20,922 nucleotides of DNA from Acidobacteriota bacterium (GTDB lineage Bacteria; Acidobacteriota; Terriglobia; Terriglobales; Acidobacteriaceae). The notes under the pieces were generated by a model that was given only the letters and a program-made list of their open reading frames with translations, searched no databases and was not told where the DNA came from. A program made the translations under genes and the position numbers. Each line of letters opens with the position of its first letter. Positions within the stretch are counted from its first letter, which is position 1. This document shows positions 15,034 through 20,922 of the stretch, in pieces. The DNA is taken from positions 1 to 20,922 of the forward strand of contig JAEZPW010000264.1 in the NCBI GenBank assembly GCA_023441255.1, in the 5' to 3' direction.

Positions 15034-16355
15034 CAGCTTAATCGCTCCGATGGCACTTCAAGCCGAACAATGGTTCCCCCGTGGGGCGCCTGCATCCAGC
15101 GGATTGTTCCACCGATGAGATCGCTGCGCTCACGCATCGCGACGAGACCGATTCCGTGCCCGGCCCCGTTTGGCTGGAAACCGCATCCGTGATCTTCCAC
15201 TTCCAACAGCAGGCTGTCATCCCTGAAGTTCAAACGCACGTAAGCATCGGCCGAGCCCGAATGCCGAATGATGTTGATCAGCGCTTCCTGAATGATCCGG
15301 TAAATGTGAACCCCAGTCTGGGTGCTGATCGGTCGCGACGTGCCGTTTTTTTCAAAGTGTACGTCGAGCCGGTTTTGCCGCTTGAGGGTCGGAAGATACC
15401 AGTCCAGCGCGCTCTCCAAGCCTGCTTCATCGAGAACCACAGGATGCAACGCTTGTGATAGGGTACGGACGTTGTCCAGCGTTGTCTGCGCAATCTGCCG
15501 GACCTCGCGAATGTCGTCAGTCCAATTCGTCCCGGGAGGTGCTTTCCTTTCGGCACGTGCCAGCAGTGATCCCATCGCTGTCAGCACCTGTCCGAATTCG
15601 TCGTGAAACTCGCGTGAAATCGCATGAAACGTCGATTCCTGCGTTGCGATGAGCTTCTGGGCCAGTTCGCTTCGTTGTTCCGATATTTCTCCAACCCTGC
15701 GGAACAGGCGCCGGTTCGATGCGGTCAGCAGGATGCCCGTACAGACAATGGCAATAAGGGTCACCCCCAGGAACAGATAGACCTGACGGTCCAACTGCGC
15801 ATATACCGCCTCGATCTGTTTGCCAGCCTCTTCTTCGCTGAGGTTGTTCTCAACCAGCAGTCGAGCAACGGCGTTACTCAGGCTCGCCTCCTGGGTCTGG
15901 AGCGAGGATCGAATCATCTCTTTGGCCGCTTTGTCGTTTCCCGCACTCGCCGTGGAGAACATGCGGTCGACCTCACTCCAGAACTGCGCGAAGGACCTCG
16001 AAAGGTACTGACGCTGTTCCGGCGTACGGGTCGCGACAGCAAGTTTATCTTCGATCTGCAACGCGTCATCCAGATCGTTCTTGAGCCTTCGGAACTGGGA
16101 CTCCCACGCGGGCAGCGGGTACGGCTCGTCGCCTTCGAGCATGTCGCGCATGGCTAACGCAACTCCGTGCAGATCATCCTGAATCCGCAGAAGTTGCAGC
16201 GAATCGCGACGGTTGCGGTCCACGAGTTCTCCCTGCACGTGGCGCAGGCGCTTGATCTGAACCTGGATGTACCCGGAATAGGTCACGACGAAGCACAGCG
16301 TCACCACCAGAGCCAACAGCAATCCGGTTGTAGGAGAGCGGCCTTTTAGTCGCAT
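15033..16355 (-). CDS. Membrane sensor histidine kinase, HisKA_3 (NarX/DesK-like) type
   Basis: From ATG 16355 the product has 440 residues. There is a first membrane helix (about 9-30), a helical extracytoplasmic sensor of some 160 residues, and a second helix (VYLFLGVTLIAIVCTGILLTA, about 191-212). A coiled segment follows, then a HisKA_3 dimerisation domain with His251 in ISREFHDEFGQVLTAMG. The HATPase has an N-box (IIQEALINIIRHSG), G1 (DHGCGF) and G2 (GHGIGLVAMRER). The sensor resembles four-helix-bundle input domains (CHASE3- or NarX-like), judged only from its helical pattern. It should autophosphorylate and pass phosphate to the adjacent NarL-type regulator. An upstream TTG at 16379 adds eight residues and is a possible start; neither start has a good Shine-Dalgarno. 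There is no HAMP motif that I can identify. It is the first gene of the operon. Confidence 0.9.
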   Translation of the reverse strand: MRLKGRSPTTGLLLALVVTLCFVVTYSGYIQVQIKRLRHVQGELVDRNRRDSLQLLRIQDDLHGVALAMRDMLEGDEPYPLPAWESQFRRLKNDLDDALQIEDKLAVATRTPEQRQYLSRSFAQFWSEVDRMFSTASAGNDKAAKEMIRSSLQTQEASLSNAVARLLVENNLSEEEAGKQIEAVYAQLDRQVYLFLGVTLIAIVCTGILLTASNRRLFRRVGEISEQRSELAQKLIATQESTFHAISREFHDEFGQVLTAMGSLLARAERKAPPGTNWTDDIREVRQIAQTTLDNVRTLSQALHPVVLDEAGLESALDWYLPTLKRQNRLDVHFEKNGTSRPISTQTGVHIYRIIQEALINIIRHSGSADAYVRLNFRDDSLLLEVEDHGCGFQPNGAGHGIGLVAMRERSDLIGGTIRWMQAPHGGTIVRLEVPSERLS

Positions 16356-16407
16356 CCGGAACACACGCCGAGCATACAATTTTCTCGCGACACAGCAAAG
16401 GCAGAAA

Positions 16408-16550
16408 CCCCCATCGAGAGAGTCCCGCCGTTGCGCGTTCGGTTACGAGGGACCTCTCCTCCACACTTTGCCGCGAAATATGAGGGTGACCGAACAACTG
16501 CGTGGAGTAACGGGCGACTTCGATGGGGGATGGTGACCTCGCCCCCCATC
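16408..16550. repeat. Imperfect long palindrome with a third arm copy (possible MITE/REP-like element)
   Basis: CCCCCATCGA (16408-16417) and TCGATGGGGG (16520-16529) are perfect inverted copies. Moving inward, AGTCCCGCCGTTGC-like and GTAACGGGCGACT-like stretches still pair with small gaps. GTTCGGTTAC (16437-16446) then pairs with GTGACCGAAC (16486-16495), nine of ten bases. The whole is an imperfect palindrome of about 120 bp. A further CCCCCATC copy at 16543-16550 makes a perfect 8-bp hairpin with 16522-16529. No coding sequence with family features lies here. Such elements are often multi-copy; copy number cannot be judged from one window. It separates the kinase operon from the receptor gene. 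Confidence 0.5.
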
Positions 16551-16791
16551 CGTGTGAAGTTGCCGGTGAGGTTCGGAGTGGCCAAGCAACTATGGTCGAG
16601 ACCGTGTCATGGTTGAGTACTCATCGCAGAGCCAGACAATTGAAGAATCTTCCGGTCGCTAGGTTTCATAAATCCTTGAAGCCAAAGAACTAAGCCCGAG
16701 TCGCAGTAGTTCTCCGCCTCCCGTCCATCGGCCCCTTGGGTCCTCCTCTAGTATGTTTCTGCTATTGCGGCGACGGGTACGGCCGACGTTT
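16551..16791 (+). other. Receptor upstream region without a clear promoter
   Basis: These 241 bp lie between the palindromic repeat and the receptor leader. They hold an 11-bp palindrome GAAGA-A-TCTTC (16642-16652) and a TTGAAG at 16641-16646. The nearest AT-rich hexamer (CATAAA) is about 21 bp away, too far for a normal promoter. An ATG at 16753 is in frame with the receptor, but no ribosome-binding site precedes it. I see no gene here. Confidence 0.35.
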
Positions 16792-16851
16792 AATTCCCGA
16801 TTTGGGAATTTTCCTGTTCCGGAAATTCCCCCAAACCAGACCTGCCGGGGG
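16792..16851 (+). promoter_or_regulatory. Receptor 5' leader with mutually exclusive hairpins
   Basis: AATTCCC (16792-16798) can pair with GGGAATT (16804-16810) across a 5-nt loop. The same GGGAATTT (16804-16811) can instead pair with AAATTCCC (16823-16830) across 11 nt. A third pairing, CCCCC (16828-16832) with GGGGG (16847-16851), competes with the second. The GGGGG tract lies 6 nt before the preferred GTG start at 16858. The arrangement looks like an on/off leader switch, but this is inference from base pairing, and no known riboswitch class is recognised. Confidence 0.35.
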
Positions 16852-16857
16852 TTCTTC

Positions 16858-19800
16858 GTGCGCAGCGCAGTGCTATGTTCCCTCCTCTCCTTCACGTTGT
16901 GCGCTTTTGGCCAGAGTAATTACGCCACCCTGTCTGGTGTTGTCAGTGATCCGCAAGATCATCGGTTCGCAGGAGCAAGTATTCAGGTGATCTCGACGAG
17001 CACGGGAGCGGTGCGGCAGGCGGTGAGTGATGACCAAGGCCTGTTCCAGGTCCCTGGTCTGCTGCCCGGTGAGTACCAGATTTCGGCTCATGCTCCTGGT
17101 TTTGCGGTGCTCACGCAAAGAGTTCGGCTTGAGGTCGGCCAGCACTTTACCTTCCGTTTGGGCTTGAAGCTGGCGTCGGTGGCGAACGCCGTGGAGGTTG
17201 CGGATCAGCCTCCGGCACTACACTTGACTGATTCATCACTGGGTGAAGTGATCGAACCGACTTCAATTCGCGAGTTGCCGCTTAATGGGCGCATGCTGGC
17301 CGACCTCGTGCTCACCGTTCCCGGCGCCCACGTCGGCCACGGAGCTCAGACCGGCAACATGAATCCGCTGTATTGGCGCCCGGGCCAGCGTTCGGCAATC
17401 AGCATTGGCGGCAATCGGCCCAATGCGAACTACTTCCTGCTGGACGGAGCCACGAATACAGACCCCACATTCAACACCCTAAACCTCAGTCCTTCGCCGG
17501 ATGCAGTTCGCGAGTTCAAGGTGCAGACGGGAAGCTACTCGGCCGAGATGGGCGGTGCGGGCGGCGGACAGATCAACATCGTTACGCGCTCCGGATCGAA
17601 CCAGTTTCACGGCACTGCTTACGAGTTCCACCGCAACGGCGCCCTCGATGCCCATACATTCAATTCCATGGGCAGGAATCAATTGGTGCAGAACAATTTC
17701 GGCGCGTCACTGGGCGGACCTGTGATGAAGAAGAAGACGTTCTTTTTCGTCAATTATGAAGGATACCGCCACGTGCGCGCGCAGACCATGATCTCGACCG
17801 TCCCCACGCCGGCCGAGATCATGGGCGATTTCAGTGCTAGCGGCAAGGATATCTACAACCCATTCAGCGCGCATCCGAACCCGAACTTCAACCCGTCGCT
17901 CCCGGTGAGCCCGACCAATCCGCAAGTGATCCGTGATCAGTTCGTGGACAACATGATTCCGCAGGAACTGATCGATCACACGGCTCAGACGTTCCTGATG
18001 AAGTATGTTCCCATGCCCAATGCCGACATGATGGGCGGCAACATGGGAGCGATGCCCTGCGGTGCCGGCATGATGGGCAGTCCGAGCGTTGTCGGCGCCG
18101 GTGTGGACTGCAACAACTACATTGACGTTCGCAACGAACGCCATTCAAACGATCAAGGTACGGTTCGGATCGACCACATGTTCGGCGAGGGTGACACCCT
18201 GGCCGCCCGTTACTCGGTCAGCGCAGAACGTGGATTCTCACCGGAAGAGATGATCTTCGGGTTGGGTTCACTGCTCCCCGGATTTGGCTCGTACCACGAC
18301 AATCGCGCGCAGCAAGGGACGATCTCCTGGAACCGTGTAATCAACCCTCGCGTGCTGAACACGGCCTCGATTGCGGTGTCACGGCTGGCGATGCACCGCT
18401 CCTCGGAGAACAGCGACCAGAACGACATCGTTTCGGAGTTGGGGATTGCCGGAGTAGGCTTCGGAGGTCAGGGAGCCTTCGGGGCGCCGTTCTTCAACGT
18501 GCAGGGTTACTCCCCCATGGGTGACAACTATGCGGCTACGCCGATGAAGGCGTGGGACACCGTTCTGGAAGGGCGCGAGATGCTGACTTGGCAACATGGT
18601 CGGCACAGTCTTCAATTCGGCGGAAGCTACCGCCGGTTGATATGGCCGATGTGGGGCTTCTTCCAGAACCGTGGTTATTACCAGTTCACGAACGGCTTCA
18701 CAACCGAAACCGCGACGAATGACGGAACCGGCTCGGCGCTGGCCAGCTTCCTGTTGGGTCTTCCGGCTGTCAAGCAGCGCCAGGCGGGCATTCCCCAGAT
18801 GCAACTCCGCCAGTGGTACCTCGACGGTTTTGTGCAGGACAGTTTCCAGGTTGCGAGGAGCACCACGGTAGAGATCGGACTGCGTTACGAGTACATGAAC
18901 CCGCTGGTGGATATCAGGTATCCCAATACCAATTTGACCTTTGATAGTGGTGTTCCGCAGGTCTTCGTGGGCGGACAGAATGGATATCCGACCGGGTTGA
19001 AGTATCCGAACCGGAGCAATTTCGCACCGCGCCTCGGACTCTCGCAGGCGATCCCCCGGTACGGATTGGTTGTTCATACTGCGTTCGGGATGTTCTACAC
19101 GCCCGTTGACATGAATACCTGGTGCAACCAGCGTCACAACGTGCCTTATGTCTTCCCGGAAACTCAGCAGAGCGACAATTTCACTCCGGCGCCGTCGATC
19201 GTAAGTTCGCACCTTAATTTCGGAGACCCCGTCCTGGGCCAGACGGTTGTCAGCTTCGGCGCAATGGACCCGAGAGCGCCATCGCAGTACATCCAGCAAT
19301 GGAGCTTTTCGCTGGAGAAGAGCCTGGGCCAGCACACTACACTGGAGATCGGCTACCTTGGCTCGCACGGTGTGCATTTGCAGCGAGCGCACCTGATCAA
19401 CAACGCCCTGCCCGGTCCCGGACCGCTGGGGCCGCGCCGTCCGTTCAAAACGATCAGCTTCGTACCCCGTACGGAGTTGCCGGATGAGATCACGTACAGG
19501 GAGCCCGCTGCCGGATGTCCAAACGGAACCGTCTGCTTCCCTGTAAGTACCATCAACCTGCTGGAGAACACGGCCCAGAGTTGGTACAACGCGGGTTATG
19601 TGAACGTGCGTCGGCGATACACGCACGGCTTGACCTTCCTTGCGAACTACACATGGGCGAAGAACCTGAGCAATGCGCCCGACTTCCGTTCGCCCATGTT
19701 CGAGTCGGCCATTCCGCAGAACAACAACGACCTGGACGCAGAGAAAGGTCCAGGTTGCGATGTAAGGCACCGGTTCGCACTCAGCGCCGTCTACGACCTG

Positions 19801-20295
19801 CCCAAGTTCGGCAACGACGGCACTCTGAGCCTCATCACGCGGGACTGGCATCTCTCTGCGCTTTACCAGATTCAGTCAGGCTTCCCGTTCACGATCTCCG
19901 TGTTTGGAGACACTGCGAATTCAGGGACCGTGTTGGGCGAAAATCCAATTCGCGCGAACACCACGGGACAACCGATTTTCGGCCCAGGGACGCGAACGGC
20001 AGCAGCCTGGTTTAATCCGGCCGCGTTCGCCGCGCCGCCTGCGTTCACCTTCGGCAACGTGGGACGTAACTCGATTTACGGACCGGGAATGCAGACGCTC
20101 GACCTCGCCTTGGTCCGCGACTTCGGCCTCACTGAATCGACAAAGTTTCAGTTCCGGGCGGAGTTCTTCAACGCGCTTAACCACACCAACCTCGGCATCC
20201 CGAACCGGTTCGTTAATACTCCGCAATTCGGGACCATAACCGACGCAGCCACGCCGGGCCGTGAGATTCAAATCAGTGCGCGCTTGTCCTTTTAG
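16858..20295 (+). CDS. TonB-dependent Oar-like outer-membrane receptor with carboxypeptidase-regulatory N-domain
   Basis: From GTG 16858 the product has 1145 residues. It has a signal peptide (RSAVLCSLLSFTLCAFGQ), a carboxypeptidase-regulatory domain (about 20-105, NYATLSGVVSDPQDHRFAGA ... LLPGEYQISAHAPGF), and a plug (about 110-260) with IRELPLNGRMLADLV, NYFLLDGATNTDP, VREFKVQTGSYSAEMGGAG and GGQINIVTRSGSNQFHG. A long 22-strand-type barrel ends in QISARLSF with the C-terminal Phe used for outer-membrane insertion. Oar-like receptors of acidobacteria are thought to take up large substrates such as oligosaccharides or peptides using TonB energy; the substrate here is unknown. Residues ~386-408 form a methionine-rich loop with one Cys. 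An in-frame ATG at 16753 would add 35 residues that mask the signal peptide, so GTG is preferred. The gene is monocistronic as far as seen and converges on the transporter gene. Confidence 0.9.
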   Translation: MRSAVLCSLLSFTLCAFGQSNYATLSGVVSDPQDHRFAGASIQVISTSTGAVRQAVSDDQGLFQVPGLLPGEYQISAHAPGFAVLTQRVRLEVGQHFTFRLGLKLASVANAVEVADQPPALHLTDSSLGEVIEPTSIRELPLNGRMLADLVLTVPGAHVGHGAQTGNMNPLYWRPGQRSAISIGGNRPNANYFLLDGATNTDPTFNTLNLSPSPDAVREFKVQTGSYSAEMGGAGGGQINIVTRSGSNQFHGTAYEFHRNGALDAHTFNSMGRNQLVQNNFGASLGGPVMKKKTFFFVNYEGYRHVRAQTMISTVPTPAEIMGDFSASGKDIYNPFSAHPNPNFNPSLPVSPTNPQVIRDQFVDNMIPQELIDHTAQTFLMKYVPMPNADMMGGNMGAMPCGAGMMGSPSVVGAGVDCNNYIDVRNERHSNDQGTVRIDHMFGEGDTLAARYSVSAERGFSPEEMIFGLGSLLPGFGSYHDNRAQQGTISWNRVINPRVLNTASIAVSRLAMHRSSENSDQNDIVSELGIAGVGFGGQGAFGAPFFNVQGYSPMGDNYAATPMKAWDTVLEGREMLTWQHGRHSLQFGGSYRRLIWPMWGFFQNRGYYQFTNGFTTETATNDGTGSALASFLLGLPAVKQRQAGIPQMQLRQWYLDGFVQDSFQVARSTTVEIGLRYEYMNPLVDIRYPNTNLTFDSGVPQVFVGGQNGYPTGLKYPNRSNFAPRLGLSQAIPRYGLVVHTAFGMFYTPVDMNTWCNQRHNVPYVFPETQQSDNFTPAPSIVSSHLNFGDPVLGQTVVSFGAMDPRAPSQYIQQWSFSLEKSLGQHTTLEIGYLGSHGVHLQRAHLINNALPGPGPLGPRRPFKTISFVPRTELPDEITYREPAAGCPNGTVCFPVSTINLLENTAQSWYNAGYVNVRRRYTHGLTFLANYTWAKNLSNAPDFRSPMFESAIPQNNNDLDAEKGPGCDVRHRFALSAVYDLPKFGNDGTLSLITRDWHLSALYQIQSGFPFTISVFGDTANSGTVLGENPIRANTTGQPIFGPGTRTAAAWFNPAAFAAPPAFTFGNVGRNSIYGPGMQTLDLALVRDFGLTESTKFQFRAEFFNALNHTNLGIPNRFVNTPQFGTITDAATPGREIQISARLSF

Positions 20296-20327
20296 CTGAC
20301 GATTCCGCTCTGGCAATCTCCTTCGTT

Positions 20328-20922
20328 TCAGGCGGCTGCCGCTCTTTTGGTCTTCGACGTCAGCTTCAGTTGCTTAGGTATCGCTGGCCGTCTCGCAAAG
20401 GATTCGCATATCAACGCCACAGCGGCCAAACCAGCGGCTACATAGAAAGCGCTCTGATAGCTCCTGGTTCGGTCGAAGAAATACCCACCGATTTTGGGTC
20501 CGATAATGCCGGCCACGCCCCAAGCGGTGAACAACATACCGTAGTTTATGCCGGCGTTCTTTGTGCCCCAGAAATCGGAAGCGGTCGACGCATTCACCGA
20601 CAGTTGGGTGCCGTAACACCAGTAGATGACAAACACCATCACATACAGCAGGGTCGGGTTGCTGCCCGTGAGGTAGAGGACAGGCATTCCAATCATGGAA
20701 ATGCCGATCATCAGTCGCAAAACATTCAGTCGTCCCAAGGTGTCTGACATCCAGCCCGACAGAATTCGCCCTGACGCATTGCCGACAGCAGCTACAACCA
20801 GAGTCATGAATGCCAGAGTCTCGCTCGGGATCTTCATGCTCTTCGCAAACGGCACAAGTTGGCTGATGACCATCAAGCCGGCTGAAGCGCCTAGCGCGTA
20901 TGCAAACCACATGAGATAGAAG
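20328..20922 (-). CDS. MFS transporter, OFA (oxalate/formate antiporter) family, C-terminal half (runs off right edge)
   Basis: The minus-strand frame is open at the right edge (FYLMWFAYALGASAGLMVISQ), so the ATG at 20912 is internal and the gene starts outside the window. The visible 197 or so residues hold about six helices of the second MFS half. GNASGRILSGWMSDTLGRLN is an MFS motif-A-like loop between the first two helices of the C-terminal half. NYGMLFTAWGVAGIIGPKIGGYFFDRTRSY is characteristic of OFA/OxlT-like members, which exchange oxalate, formate or other monocarboxylates. The tail is basic and Ala-rich (KTKRAAAA). The substrate cannot be told from this half. The gene converges on the receptor with a 32-bp gap. 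A short GCGG/CCGC hairpin followed by TCTTTT lies in the tail codons, a weak possible terminator for the receptor. Confidence 0.82.
   Translation of the reverse strand, partial: FYLMWFAYALGASAGLMVISQLVPFAKSMKIPSETLAFMTLVVAAVGNASGRILSGWMSDTLGRLNVLRLMIGISMIGMPVLYLTGSNPTLLYVMVFVIYWCYGTQLSVNASTASDFWGTKNAGINYGMLFTAWGVAGIIGPKIGGYFFDRTRSYQSAFYVAAGLAAVALICESFARRPAIPKQLKLTSKTKRAAAA

Noticed and set aside
16346..16585. Short minus-strand open frame over the palindromic repeat
   Set aside because: Its sequence is produced by the inverted repeat itself; there is no ribosome-binding site and no family match.
18379..19851. 490-codon open frame on the minus strand inside the receptor gene
   Set aside because: It is antisense to well-supported receptor coding sequence, lacks any recognisable domain or signal, and is explained by GC-biased codons that leave the opposite frame free of stops.

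Overview
The window looks like chromosomal DNA of a soil acidobacterium, probably of the Solibacter/Bryobacter type. This is an inference from gene content: a TonB-dependent, Oar-like receptor with an N-terminal carboxypeptidase-regulatory domain, secreted carboxypeptidase-regulatory proteins, a CRTAC1-type VCBS/ASPIC-UnbV propeller protein, several Tat-exported TIM-barrel proteins, and moderately high GC. No rRNA, tRNA, CRISPR array, integrase or transposase gene was seen.

Layout from left to right. (1) 1-406, minus: N-terminal part of a MEDS-domain sensor gene that runs off the left edge. A 417-bp spacer with an operator-like cluster of 11-bp-spaced GTGAC repeats separates it from a nicotinamidase gene (824-1402, plus). 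(2) 1466-3154, minus: a secreted gamma-glutamyltransferase-like Ntn hydrolase. It is divergent from a Tat-exported glycosidase-like TIM-barrel protein (3335-4909, plus). A second Tat-exported TIM-barrel protein (4930-6429, minus) converges on the latter. (3) 6668-9987, minus: two tandem secreted carboxypeptidase-regulatory-like paralogues joined by an ATGA overlap. (4) 9988-10494: a long spacer with an 18-bp palindrome. (5) 10495-12468, plus: an eight-helix membrane protein and a secreted cysteine-rich protein with a calcium-loop motif and remote likeness to Vps62. (6) 16355-12728, minus: a sensor histidine kinase, a NarL-type response regulator and a seven-bladed CRTAC1 propeller protein, linked by 1-bp and 4-bp overlaps and closed by a strong intrinsic terminator. 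(7) 16380-16857: a repeat-rich, structured intergenic region and leader. (8) 16858-20295, plus: the large Oar-like outer-membrane receptor. (9) 20328 to the right edge, minus: C-terminal half of an OFA/oxalate-formate-type MFS transporter.

Most products are exported or in the envelope, so the window reads as an envelope and nutrient-acquisition neighbourhood: receptor, glycosidase-like and hydrolase-like enzymes, sensor pairs. The least ordinary points are: the kinase-regulator-propeller operon; the GGT-like enzyme that keeps its nucleophile but has lost the glutamate-binding residues; the GTGAC repeat operator; the palindromic repeat at 16408-16550; and competing hairpins in the receptor leader. 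All family calls come from reading motifs by eye; no database search was run.
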